Of a stretch of DNA of 64,000 bases, positions 45,366 to 53,885 are shown piece after piece (within the stretch, counting starts at the first letter, position 1; every line of letters starts with the position of its first letter). The translations under genes were made by a program, and so were the position numbers. The notes under the pieces are model-generated. The model saw nothing but the letters and a program-made list of their open reading frames with translations. It did no database searches and had not been told where the DNA came from. Location: contig JAHXIQ010000001.1 of NCBI GenBank assembly GCA_025655555.1, positions 744,001 to 808,000 on the forward strand, read 5' to 3'. The DNA is from Candidatus Thiodiazotropha sp. (ex Myrtea sp. 'scaly one' KF741663) (GTDB taxonomy: Bacteria; Pseudomonadota; Gammaproteobacteria; Chromatiales; Chromatiaceae).

Positions 45366-45386
45366 AATTCCGCCATAATTCAATCA

Positions 45387-46583
45387 ATGACCAAGCAACT
45401 CTCGCAAACACTCCGACGTCCCGAGATCCTGCTGCTGCTGATGGCAGTCGCCGTTCCGCTCAGCTTCGCCGCCTGGCGGACCCTGTTGAACAATTTTGCC
45501 ATCGAACGGGTAGCTTTCACCGGCCAGGAAATGGGCATCTTGCAGAGCCTGCGGGAAGTCCCCGGGTTTCTCGCCTTCGGCGTGGTTTTTCTGCTGTTGA
45601 TCATCCGGGAACAGCGCCTGGCCATCGTCTCACTGGCGCTACTGGGCATTGGTACAGCACTGACCGGGTTCTTCCCCTCGATTCTCGGTCTTTATGTCAC
45701 CACGGTCATCATGTCCATCGGTTTTCACTACTACGAGACTCTGCAGACCTCTCTCACCCTGCAGTGGATCGACAAATCTCAGGCAGCCGAGACCTTTGGT
45801 CGTCTGATCGCCGCGGGTTCTTTTGCCTCCGTCGTCACCTTTTCCCTGATCTGGTTGGCTGACGATCTGCTGCAACTCGACTACCAGTGGATCTATCTGT
45901 TGATGGGTGGACTGACCCTTGTCATCGTCATCATAGCCTGGCTCGGTTTCCCGCTCTTTCCTCAGCAGACCGAGCAGCACAAGCATATGGTGCTGCGTCG
46001 TCGTTATTGGCTCTACTATGCCCTCACCTTCATGTCAGGCGCCCGGCGTCAGATCTTCGTGGTATTTGCAGGTTTTCTGATGGTGGAGAAGTTTGGTTAC
46101 AGCGTGTCCCAGATCGCCTTGCTGTTTCTCGCCAACGCCACACTGAATGTTTTTCTCGCACCCCGTATCGGACGACTGATCGGTCGAATCGGTGAACGCC
46201 GCGCCCTACTGCTGGAATATGCCGGACTGGTGTTGGTGTTCCTGGGCTATGCCGTGGTTGAGAGCGCCACAGTGGCAGCCGGGCTCTATATCCTGGATCA
46301 CCTCTTCTTCGCCATGGCTATCGCCCTGAAGACCTACTTCCAGAAAATTGCAGCACCGGAGGACATCGCCTCAACCGCGGGGGTCAGCTTCTCTATTAAT
46401 CATATCGCTGCCGTGATTATCCCCGCACTCTTCGGTGTCATCTGGCTGACTTCTCCCTCGCTGGTCTTTTTTGCCGGCGCGGCGATGGCAATTATCTCAT
46501 TCTCTTTTGCTCTATTAGTGCCAGAGGAGCCCGCAGAGGGTAGGGAGAGCCGACTGGCATTCTCCAATTCGGGTGCAGATTAG
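45387..46583 (+). CDS. MFS transporter
   Basis: 398-aa major facilitator superfamily membrane protein with about 12 transmembrane segments (first near residues 15-35). The start is placed at 45387, which gives MTKQLSQTLRRPEILLLL; the frame is open back to 45303 but that would overlap the divergent regulator. The family level is certain, the substrate is not. The divergent AraC regulator suggests a drug or metabolite exporter. Confidence 0.9.
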   Translation: MTKQLSQTLRRPEILLLLMAVAVPLSFAAWRTLLNNFAIERVAFTGQEMGILQSLREVPGFLAFGVVFLLLIIREQRLAIVSLALLGIGTALTGFFPSILGLYVTTVIMSIGFHYYETLQTSLTLQWIDKSQAAETFGRLIAAGSFASVVTFSLIWLADDLLQLDYQWIYLLMGGLTLVIVIIAWLGFPLFPQQTEQHKHMVLRRRYWLYYALTFMSGARRQIFVVFAGFLMVEKFGYSVSQIALLFLANATLNVFLAPRIGRLIGRIGERRALLLEYAGLVLVFLGYAVVESATVAAGLYILDHLFFAMAIALKTYFQKIAAPEDIASTAGVSFSINHIAAVIIPALFGVIWLTSPSLVFFAGAAMAIISFSFALLVPEEPAEGRESRLAFSNSGAD

Positions 46584-46624
46584 AGAAGCGTTGAACAAAT
46601 CAGGGACGGTGGTATTGAAAATAC

Positions 46625-46657
46625 GTAGGTTGGGCCGATGAAGCAGGCCCAACCTAC
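46625..46657. repeat. Single palindrome of the GTAGGTTGGGCC repeat family
   Basis: A 33-bp imperfect palindrome (arms GTAGGTTGGGCC and GGCCCAACCTAC with a short centre) between the convergent MFS and beta-CASP genes. It is closely related to each arm of the 30295-30400 element and could also work as a transcription terminator for both genes. Confidence 0.8.
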
Positions 46658-46667
46658 AGGCTCTAGA

Positions 46668-48056
46668 TTATAGTTCTAAGGTATCACCAGGCTCCGGCAC
46701 ATCCGCCTGCAGATGGAAGTCATTTTCAAGTTTGTTGCGAAAATCCTGTTTAGATTCGGGCTCTCCATGAACCACATGGACCTGCGGTTTGGTCTTGAAA
46801 TTTCCTATCCATTTTGAAAGATCATCAATATCGGCATGCGCGGAGAGTCCGCCGACTGTGTGCACTCTCGCCTTCACTCTGTACTCATCGCCATGAATCC
46901 TGACGGTGGGTTTGCCATCGACCAGTGCACGCCCCAAGGTGCCGTTGGCCTGATAACCGACAATCATGATGTGCGCACCATTGCGTGAAATATTGTGTTT
47001 GAGATGGTGGATGATGCGACCGCCTGTACACATGCCGCTGGCGGAGATAATGATGGCACCACTCTTGATTCTGTTGATCCCCATAGACTCTTGTGGGGAC
47101 TGCGTTAATTTTAAGTTTTGCAGGTGAGGCATCTCATGGATCTGTTTGCGTAGCTTGGTTGCCTCTTCGTCGTAGAGATGGGGATACTCCCAGTAGACCT
47201 TACTGGCGCGAATCGCCATGGGGCTGTCGAGAAAGACCTGCCAGCGATTCAATTCCCACTGGTCATAATATTTCCCCAGGTAGTAGAGAATCTCCTGGGT
47301 ACGTCCGATTGAAAATGCCGGTATCAGAAGATTGCCTCTCTCATGCGCGGCATCCCGGATGATTTCACCCATCTCATCGATCGTCGCCTGCCGGTCACGG
47401 TGTCGCCGGTTGCCATAGGTGCTTTCGACAATAATATGATCCGCCTCCTCGATCACGGCAGGATCGTTCAGTATCGGTGTATCGTACTGACCGAGGTCGC
47501 CACTGAAGACAATCTTTCTCTCCTTCCCGTTCTCGTTTAGCCAAACTTCCACACAGCAGGAGCCAAGGATGTGGCCGGCATCCTGATAGCGGATCTGGAT
47601 ACCCGGCAGAATCTCCCGCTTCTCCCGGTAACGCAGGCCTTGCAGGTTCTCCAGTGCATTGCGTGCATCATCCACGGTATAGAGCGGCTCGATGAACGGC
47701 TTCTTCTTCCGTTTCCGCCATTTATTTTCGTATTGTGCATCTTTCTCCTGCAGGAAGGCCGAGTCCTGAAGCAGGATATCGCACAGGTCCACGGTAGCGT
47801 TCTGCGCATACACCGGTCCTTGAAAGCCCTGCTTGACCAGCAGGGGGATGCGGCCGGAATGGTCAATGTGTCCATGACTCAGAACAACAGCACTGATCTC
47901 ATCCATGGAGAAGGGAAAGGGTCGGCGGTTCTTTTCCATCTCCTCTCTGCGACCCTGAATCAGGCCACAGTCGAGCAAAATAGTATGGCCGTTGGCACGC
48001 AAAATATGGCATGAGCCAGTAATGCCGCTGGTCGCACCGTAGAATTCGATTTGCAT
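46668..48056 (-). CDS. Beta-CASP metallo-beta-lactamase fold ribonuclease
   Basis: 462-aa zinc-dependent nuclease of the CPSF73/RNase J-like superfamily. MBL motif HGHIDHSG (His-x-His-x-Asp-His), further zinc ligands, and the beta-CASP motifs ESTYGNR, SGMCTGGRIIHH and VGGLSAHAD are present. No RNase J C-terminal domain or KH domain. A role in RNA processing or decay is likely; direct targets are unknown. Confidence 0.93.
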   Translation of the reverse strand: MQIEFYGATSGITGSCHILRANGHTILLDCGLIQGRREEMEKNRRPFPFSMDEISAVVLSHGHIDHSGRIPLLVKQGFQGPVYAQNATVDLCDILLQDSAFLQEKDAQYENKWRKRKKKPFIEPLYTVDDARNALENLQGLRYREKREILPGIQIRYQDAGHILGSCCVEVWLNENGKERKIVFSGDLGQYDTPILNDPAVIEEADHIIVESTYGNRRHRDRQATIDEMGEIIRDAAHERGNLLIPAFSIGRTQEILYYLGKYYDQWELNRWQVFLDSPMAIRASKVYWEYPHLYDEEATKLRKQIHEMPHLQNLKLTQSPQESMGINRIKSGAIIISASGMCTGGRIIHHLKHNISRNGAHIMIVGYQANGTLGRALVDGKPTVRIHGDEYRVKARVHTVGGLSAHADIDDLSKWIGNFKTKPQVHVVHGEPESKQDFRNKLENDFHLQADVPEPGDTLEL

Positions 48057-48153
48057 AGGATTGCCCCTGGAAGGATCTTTTTTTCGAACTAACGCATCTG
48101 ATGGTCAGCCTATTGATTTATCATGCCACCCTGTCATTGAAGACATGGGTGAT

Positions 48154-48570
48154 TCACTTATCCTCCGGCACACCCTGCCAGAGCATCTCGTAACCGACCT
48201 CATAGGTATCATCGCAGAAATCCGCAAGTGCAGAAAATTTTTCCTTGAACAACTTGTCAGCATGCGATTTCTCGTGTTGGTCGAACGACTGCCAAAAGGT
48301 CACAATCACAATATCGCCCATATTTTGATTGACGCGCTTCTGCTTGTGGCTGTCATCGGCACCGACTGTCCCCTCTTCCGAGATGAAACCGGCATTCTTG
48401 TAGACTTGACCACCGATAAAACCGCCGTTGTCATCCCCATAATTGTTTTTCACAACATTGCACATTTCGCCCAGTACCAACTCAACATCTTCTACGGTGA
48501 CACCTTCCTTCAGATCGACCACATTAAATAGCATCACACAACCAAAGGGGATTTCTATGGGATGAAACAT
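48154..48570 (-). CDS. Hypothetical protein, ABM-like fold possible (138 aa)
   Basis: No family is confidently recognised. The 138-aa chain (starting MFHPIEIPFGCVMLFNV) has a repeated strand-helix look and WQSFDQHEKSHADKLFKEKF, reminiscent of dimeric ferredoxin-like alpha/beta barrel (antibiotic-biosynthesis-monooxygenase) proteins. The start at 48570 has an AAGGA Shine-Dalgarno sequence 7-8 bp upstream, which decides against the longer frame to 48666. An overlapping frame on the other strand was rejected. Its neighbours give no clue. Confidence 0.78.
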   Translation of the reverse strand: MFHPIEIPFGCVMLFNVVDLKEGVTVEDVELVLGEMCNVVKNNYGDDNGGFIGGQVYKNAGFISEEGTVGADDSHKQKRVNQNMGDIVIVTFWQSFDQHEKSHADKLFKEKFSALADFCDDTYEVGYEMLWQGVPEDK

Positions 48571-48749
48571 TATTTTTTTCCTTTTAAAACATTCGCTTTG
48601 AAAACCAGACAAATCGAGGATAAGTGACTCCTTTGTGAGATGCAAAATGGTCTCACAAAAATTCACCTTTCACAGGAAAGCAAGCGAAGACATGGCAGTC
48701 GATTATCATTGAACTATATTATCTTCAATTCATGAACCTGGAGTGACCC

Positions 48750-49178
48750 ATGTCTGACAAAGCGACGATAAATGGCAGCTGCCTCTGCGGCAAAATTCAA
48801 TTTACAGCCACCCCAACCGACACCACTGTCGGCGCTTGCCATTGCGGCATGTGCCGAAAATGGGGCGGTGGACCATTGATGACGGTGGATTGTGGTACTG
48901 CGGTACGATTCCAAGAAACAGAACATATCTCCATTTATCACTCATCCGAGTGGGCCGAAAGGGGCTTCTGCGCACACTGCGGCAGCCATCTGTTTTACCG
49001 GCTCAAGGAGAGCGGACAGTACTTCATACCGGCGGGGCTGTTTGATATTTGTGATAACTTCATCTTCGATCACCAGGTATTTATCGATCGAAAACCTTCA
49101 TATTACAACTTCGCTGAAAAGACCAATAACATGACAGAGGCAGAGATCTTTGCCATGTATGCTCCAAAATCAGAATAG
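48750..49178 (+). CDS. GFA family (glutathione-dependent formaldehyde-activating-like) protein
   Basis: 142-aa zinc protein with CLCG, CHCGMCRKW and CAHCGSH cysteine motifs and a beta-tent fold (Mss4-like). Members bind zinc and some bind glutathione-formaldehyde adducts. It is 465 bp upstream of the aldehyde oxidoreductase operon; a shared aldehyde theme is possible but not shown. Confidence 0.9.
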   Translation: MSDKATINGSCLCGKIQFTATPTDTTVGACHCGMCRKWGGGPLMTVDCGTAVRFQETEHISIYHSSEWAERGFCAHCGSHLFYRLKESGQYFIPAGLFDICDNFIFDHQVFIDRKPSYYNFAEKTNNMTEAEIFAMYAPKSE

Positions 49179-49643
49179 ACAGATTAATATTGGCAAGAAA
49201 GGCCGATGGGCACCTGCCTACAGACTGCATCTGAACATAGCCTATTAAGATGCCGGGTAAAAAAATACCAGGATCCGCCTGTCGTGACATTTTGTCATTT
49301 TACTATGACTGGTTGTCATTATTTGTCACTATTTTCATTCTCAAACACCACACTCTGTAACTCTTCCTGAAATATTTGAACAATAAATATTTCCCATCTA
49401 GGCTTTGTTAACAAGCTCTCTGGCAGAGACAGAATTACCGCAAATTCTGTGCTGCTTTTAGTTCCAATAATCGTTGACTACACAACTTATTCGGGTCGGC
49501 ACTGTGTTTATCCGCGTAACGTTGGAGAGAGTTCCTAAAGATCATTCTTAGAAACGTTCATCCATTAAATAATAAGACTTATAGCCGGTACGTTGCATTG
49601 AGCTTTTGTCTACAACAACAGACAGGATAATAAGGAGAATTGT
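49179..49643. other. Long regulatory region upstream of the aldehyde oxidoreductase operon
   Basis: 465 bp without a gene. It contains a cluster of TGTCA/TGACA motifs (49284-49329) and, further on, an inverted repeat GAAATAT...ATATTTC around 49369-49394. A good ribosome-binding site (AAGGAG) precedes the first operon gene. No sigma-54 (-24/-12) site with correct spacing was found. Confidence 0.5.
49284..49329. promoter_or_regulatory. TGTCA-type motif cluster
   Basis: Five TGTCA or TGACA motifs within 46 bp: GTGACA, TTGTCA, ATGACT-type, TTGTCA, TTGTCAC, at about 10- or 21-bp intervals, hence on one face of the helix. The outer pair GTGACA...TGTCAC is an inverted repeat. Likely a regulator-binding region; the regulator is unknown. 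Confidence 0.4.
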
Positions 49644-50123
49644 ATGCTGCGCTCCCTTTTAATTGATGCCGACAAATGTACAGGCTGCGTGCAATGTGAA
49701 CTGGCTTGTTCTTTTGAAAATGAGGGCATATTCAATCCTTCTAAATCCAGAATTCGTGTTTTCACCTTTCACCAGGAAGGACGCTTTGTCCCCTACACCT
49801 GCACACAATGTGCAGAGGCATGGTGCATGCAGGCCTGTCCGGTAGACGCCATCACGCTTGATATCAATACTGGTGCAAAGGTCATACAGGCATCCACTTG
49901 TGTCGGTTGCAAGGTCTGCACCATTGCATGTCCCTTCGGTACGGTCAATTACAGCAGCAGTACCGGCAAAGTCATTAAGTGTGACCTATGCGGCGGTGAT
50001 CCTGCTTGTGCCAAGGCCTGCCCAACGGCAGCTATCACCTATGTCGATGCTGATCAAACCGGGTTTGACAAAATGCGCGCCTGGGCAGGCAAGACCGATG
50101 CCGGCTCCACAGCAACCGCATAA
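49644..50123 (+). CDS. aorA: Polyferredoxin subunit of aldehyde oxidoreductase (AorA-like)
   Basis: 159-aa cytoplasmic protein with four [4Fe-4S] cysteine motifs: CTGCVQCELAC, CTQCAEAWCMQACP, CVGCKVCTIACP and CDLCGGDPACAKACP. Such proteins transfer electrons between the catalytic subunit and a partner, as in the Aromatoleum-type three-subunit aldehyde:ferredoxin oxidoreductase. The start at 49644 has a good Shine-Dalgarno (AGGAG). It is the first gene of the operon, 17 bp before the catalytic gene. Confidence 0.9.
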   Translation: MLRSLLIDADKCTGCVQCELACSFENEGIFNPSKSRIRVFTFHQEGRFVPYTCTQCAEAWCMQACPVDAITLDINTGAKVIQASTCVGCKVCTIACPFGTVNYSSSTGKVIKCDLCGGDPACAKACPTAAITYVDADQTGFDKMRAWAGKTDAGSTATA

Positions 50124-50140
50124 CTGAGAGGACTTCTATC

Positions 50141-51994
50141 ATGGCATGGGCAGGCAAAATACTTCGCGTGAACCTTACCCAAGGTAGCTGTGTTTCTGAA
50201 ACACTAAACAGGCAATGGGCTCAGGAATATCTCGGTCAACGGGGCCTGGCAACGAAATATCTGGTGGAGGAGATCGATGCACAGGTGGACCCTCTGAGTC
50301 CGGAGAACAAAATGATCATGACTACCGGACCTTTAACCGGCACCATGGCCTCAACCAGCGGCCGCTACTCCGTCGTTACCAAGGGTCCTTTGACAAACTG
50401 TGTCGCCTGTTCAAATTCCGGCGGATTCCTCGGTGCGGAGCTGCGTAATGCCGGATGGGACATGATTATCTTTGAGGGCAAGTCCCCCAAACCCGTCTAT
50501 CTCTATATCATGAACGACTCGGCAGAGCTTCTCTCCGCAGAGGAGATCTGGGGTACCAGTGTCTGGGCCACTGATGAGTGGCTACATACCAAGCACCAGG
50601 ACCCGATGCTAAGGATTGCCGCGGTCGGCCGGTCAGCAGAAGCCGGCTGTCTCTACGCCGCCGTTGTTAACGATCTGCATCGAGCGGCGGGGCGTTCCGG
50701 TGTCGGCACCGTGATGGCATCTAAGAACTTAAAAGCGGTGGCTGTACGTGGCACCCTCGGCATTGCAAACATCAAAGATCCGGCCAAGTTCATGCAAGCC
50801 GTCAATGCCGGCAAAAAGGTGCTGGCTGACAATGCCGTCACCGGGCAGGGCCTCCCTACATACGGCACCCAAGTCCTGATGAATATCGTCAACGAGATCG
50901 GGGCTTTACCCACACGCAATATGCAAGAGGTGCAGTTTGAAGGTGCCCAGCAAGTCTCCGGTGAAGCCATGCATGAAAAACGCGCCAGCGACGGCAAACC
51001 CAACCTGACAACGAACGCCGGCTGTTTCGGTTGCACCATTGCCTGTGGACGGATTTCAACTGTCGATAAAGGTCACTTCTCCGTCGAAAACAAACCGGAG
51101 TACTGGGGTAGTTCTGGTGGCTTGGAGTATGAGGCCGCCTGGGCGTTGGGACCCGATACCGGTATCGATGATCTGGACGCACTGACCTATACCAACTTTC
51201 TCTGCAACGAAGACGGTTTTGATCCGATCACCTTCGGTTCCACCCTCGCGGCAGCTATCGAGTTATTCAATATCGGCGCAATCACCACTGAGCAAACTGA
51301 CGGCCAGGAACTTAAATTCGGCTCTGCTGAAGTTCTGGTCTGGGCGGTGGAGGCCCTGGTCAAAGGAGAAGGTTTCGGCAAGGACCTGGGCCTGGGCTCC
51401 AAACGATTGTGTGAAAAATATGGACACCCCGAACTCTCCATGACGGTCAAAGGGCAGGAGTTCCCCGCCTATGATCCCCGTGGCATCCAGGGTATGGGGC
51501 TTGCCTACGCCACCTCCAACCGGGGCGCATGTCATCTGCGAGGTTACACCGTGGCTTCCGAGGTTCTGGGTATCCCGGTAAAGACAGACCCGCTGGAAAC
51601 GCAAGGCAAAGCGGAATTGGTCAAGGCTTTTCAGGATGCGACAGCCGCCGTTGACTCCAGTGGACTCTGCTTATTTTCAACCTTTGCCTGGTCACTGGAG
51701 GACATCGCGCCACAAGTGGATGGCGCCTGTGAGGGAGAATGGACAGCCGAACGCATGCTGGAAGTGGGTGAACGCATCTGGAATATGGAGCGGGAGTTCA
51801 ATCTACGTGCAGGCATTACCGCCGCTGATGACACCTTGCCCAAACGCCTGCTGAAGGAGGCTGCCAACATCGGACCGGCGAAGGGCCGGGTCAACGATCT
51901 GGATAAAATGCTCCCGGAATATTATGCGTTGCGCGGCTGGTCACCTGATGGCGTGCCAACGGAATCAACCCGTCAACGACTTGGGTTGATCTGA
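50141..51994 (+). CDS. aorB: Aldehyde:ferredoxin oxidoreductase, catalytic subunit (AorB-like)
   Basis: 617-aa tungsten/molybdenum bis-pyranopterin enzyme that oxidises aldehydes to acids (or, reversed, reduces acids). The AOR N-terminal fold (GRYSVVTKGPLTNCVACSNSGGFLG) binds the cofactor, and the [4Fe-4S] ligands are CFGCTIAC (about residue 298-305) plus a later Cys in LCLFSTF. Length is normal for AOR family members. Tungsten rather than molybdenum is expected from the family but not visible in the sequence. Flanked by its ferredoxin and FAD subunits. Confidence 0.95.
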   Translation: MAWAGKILRVNLTQGSCVSETLNRQWAQEYLGQRGLATKYLVEEIDAQVDPLSPENKMIMTTGPLTGTMASTSGRYSVVTKGPLTNCVACSNSGGFLGAELRNAGWDMIIFEGKSPKPVYLYIMNDSAELLSAEEIWGTSVWATDEWLHTKHQDPMLRIAAVGRSAEAGCLYAAVVNDLHRAAGRSGVGTVMASKNLKAVAVRGTLGIANIKDPAKFMQAVNAGKKVLADNAVTGQGLPTYGTQVLMNIVNEIGALPTRNMQEVQFEGAQQVSGEAMHEKRASDGKPNLTTNAGCFGCTIACGRISTVDKGHFSVENKPEYWGSSGGLEYEAAWALGPDTGIDDLDALTYTNFLCNEDGFDPITFGSTLAAAIELFNIGAITTEQTDGQELKFGSAEVLVWAVEALVKGEGFGKDLGLGSKRLCEKYGHPELSMTVKGQEFPAYDPRGIQGMGLAYATSNRGACHLRGYTVASEVLGIPVKTDPLETQGKAELVKAFQDATAAVDSSGLCLFSTFAWSLEDIAPQVDGACEGEWTAERMLEVGERIWNMEREFNLRAGITAADDTLPKRLLKEAANIGPAKGRVNDLDKMLPEYYALRGWSPDGVPTESTRQRLGLI

Positions 51995-52013
51995 CCTCAA
52001 ACGGAAATGTCAG

Positions 52014-53261
52014 ATGCACTATATCGTATTAGGCGCCGGTCCTGCGGGAGTCACAGCCTGTGAAAGCATCCGTGAGCTGGATGCAACAGGCCGCATCACC
52101 CTGGTCACCGGTGAGGCGGAGCCGCCCTATGCCCGTATGGCAATCCCCTATCTGCTGGTCGAAGATATTGATGAGCAAGGCACCTATCTGCGCAAGTCAG
52201 CAAACCACTATAGTGACCGGCAGATAACACTCGTCAGCGAGCACGCCACACAAGTCGATCCCGAGAAAAAGACCATCACACTGTCTGGCGGTGATTCGCT
52301 CAACTTCGATCGCCTGTTGATCGCCACAGGCGCCAGTCCAATGAAACCACCGATTCCGGGCATCGACCTGCCTGGTGTGCACGATTGCTGGACGCTGGCC
52401 GATGCTCGCGCCATTGTCGAGCGCGCGAAAGCGGATACGCCGGTTGTACTCATCGGCGCGGGGTTTATCGGCTGTATCATTCTCGAAGCCCTGGTAGCAC
52501 GTCATGTAAAACTTACCGTGGTGGAAAAAGCAGACCGCATGGTCTCGAGAATGATGGACGATGTGGCAAGCCAATTACTAAAAAAATGGTGTGAAAGCAA
52601 AGGCGTTAGGATTCTGACCAATAGTGGCGTTACCGCCATAGAGAGCAAAAAAAATGCACTCAACGTCAGCATGGAAAATGGCGAACAATTGTCTGCCGGA
52701 TTAGTGATAACAGCAATGGGCGTTCACTCCAACGTCGATTTTTTGCGGGGATCCGGTATCGAAATCGATCAAGGCATCGTCGTTAACCGCCACCTTGCAT
52801 CAAATCAACCAGACATCTATGCCGCAGGCGATGTTGCCCAGGGACGGGATTTCTCTACCGGCAGTTTCACGGTACAAGCCATACAACCAACATCAGTAGA
52901 ACACGGACGCATCGCTGCAGCCAACATGGTTAACCGTGAGCCTATCTCTCACCAGGGTAGCCTTAACATGAATATCCTGGATACATTGGGTTTGATCTCA
53001 TCATCATTCGGACAATGGATGGGGGTATCGGGAGGAGATCATGCCATGTTGCTTGATGAGGATCGCTATCGTTATCTCAAGCTCCAGTTTGAAGGAGACT
53101 ACCTGATTGGCGCAAGCAGCCTCGGACATACCCAACATATCGGAGTGTTACGGGGCCTGATTCGAAGCCGGGTACCTCTGGGAAAATGGAAAGCGCGATT
53201 AGTTAAGGATCCGACCCGTTTGATGGAAGCCTATCTGGGCACAGTGGTCAATCAGTGGTAA
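52014..53261 (+). CDS. aorC: FAD-dependent NAD(P)-type oxidoreductase subunit (AorC-like)
   Basis: 415-aa pyridine-nucleotide-disulfide-oxidoreductase-like flavoprotein. FAD motif VLGAGPAGVTA at the N-terminus, NAD(P) motif VVLIGAGFIGC (about residue 142-152) and the second FAD motif DIYAAGDVAQG. No redox-active Cys pair. In three-subunit AORs this protein passes electrons between NAD+ and the polyferredoxin; the same role is inferred here. It overlaps the MoaD-like gene by 7 bp. Confidence 0.92.
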   Translation: MHYIVLGAGPAGVTACESIRELDATGRITLVTGEAEPPYARMAIPYLLVEDIDEQGTYLRKSANHYSDRQITLVSEHATQVDPEKKTITLSGGDSLNFDRLLIATGASPMKPPIPGIDLPGVHDCWTLADARAIVERAKADTPVVLIGAGFIGCIILEALVARHVKLTVVEKADRMVSRMMDDVASQLLKKWCESKGVRILTNSGVTAIESKKNALNVSMENGEQLSAGLVITAMGVHSNVDFLRGSGIEIDQGIVVNRHLASNQPDIYAAGDVAQGRDFSTGSFTVQAIQPTSVEHGRIAAANMVNREPISHQGSLNMNILDTLGLISSSFGQWMGVSGGDHAMLLDEDRYRYLKLQFEGDYLIGASSLGHTQHIGVLRGLIRSRVPLGKWKARLVKDPTRLMEAYLGTVVNQW

Positions 53262-53509
53262 ATGTCGAGTTCAAATTATTTGCCAGCTTAATGGTATATC
53301 TACCGACAGATGCCCAGAAACACAGTGTATCGGTAAAACTACCCGAAAACACAACCATCATTGAGTTGATGGATAGATTTAAAGTACCCCATGAGCAGGC
53401 ACATCTTGTGATTCGAAATGGTGAATTCGTACCACCTTCACAACGCATCACCTGCCAACTACAGGATGGTGACGTTATCGCACTGTGGCCACCAGTTGCA
53501 GGAGGATAA
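53255..53509 (+). CDS. MoaD/ThiS-like sulfur carrier protein
   Basis: 84-aa ubiquitin-like protein ending in Gly-Gly (PPVAGG), the site of C-terminal thiocarboxylate formation. Its place inside an AOR operon suggests a dedicated sulfur donor for the tungsto/molybdopterin dithiolene. The start codon is GTG at 53255, overlapping the TAA of the FAD gene. It lacks its own adenylation enzyme here, so MoeB or ThiF elsewhere must activate it. Confidence 0.9.
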   Translation: MVNVEFKLFASLMVYLPTDAQKHSVSVKLPENTTIIELMDRFKVPHEQAHLVIRNGEFVPPSQRITCQLQDGDVIALWPPVAGG

Positions 53510-53519
53510 GAAAGGAGAC

Positions 53520-53816
53520 ATGCCGAAGTGCGAACAACGTTTTATACGAACCATGTCTATTACACAGGCAGAGTTTATACGCAGCCTTCAGCCGCTTAAA
53601 AAGGAGTATCCATTCACCGTTACAGAAGAGGAAAAAAAGATAACCATAAGTGATCCACAGATAGAGATCCACTTAGGCAATCAGATAAATATCAACCTAG
53701 GCTCTCTAAATATGCCTTCCATGGATATTACGTTTTTTTTTCGTGACATGGCTGAACAGGGCATTGAGGATTTCTGGAGCAGGTTCAATCTCTGCTTCAG
53801 GCGCGGAGGCGGATAG
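53520..53816 (+). CDS. Orphan protein in the AOR operon (98 aa)
   Basis: Not recognised. A basic N-terminus is followed by a helix (QAEFIRSLQPLKK), a beta-rich middle (KKITISDPQIEIHLGNQINI) and an aromatic C-terminus ending RRGGG. It begins 10 bp after the MoaD-like gene, with a GGAG sequence just upstream of the ATG at 53520; an internal ATG at 53553 is possible. The three terminal Gly are noteworthy next to a MoaD-like gene. By position it could be an assembly or cofactor factor for the AOR. Confidence 0.7.
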   Translation: MPKCEQRFIRTMSITQAEFIRSLQPLKKEYPFTVTEEEKKITISDPQIEIHLGNQININLGSLNMPSMDITFFFRDMAEQGIEDFWSRFNLCFRRGGG

Positions 53817-53885
53817 TCGAAAACCTGTAGTTGACGATTTACATCGTTACCTGACGAGACGGATGACTCTGAAGAGGATGAAAAA

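Noticed and set aside
48061-48531. 156-codon plus-strand frame opposite the 138-aa hypothetical gene
   Set aside because: The minus-strand gene has a good Shine-Dalgarno and a more protein-like sequence; the plus-strand frame appears to be its shadow.
49490-49643. Sigma-54 promoter before the AOR operon
   Set aside because: GG and GC dinucleotides near GGCAC and TTGCA do not have the required 10-bp spacing.
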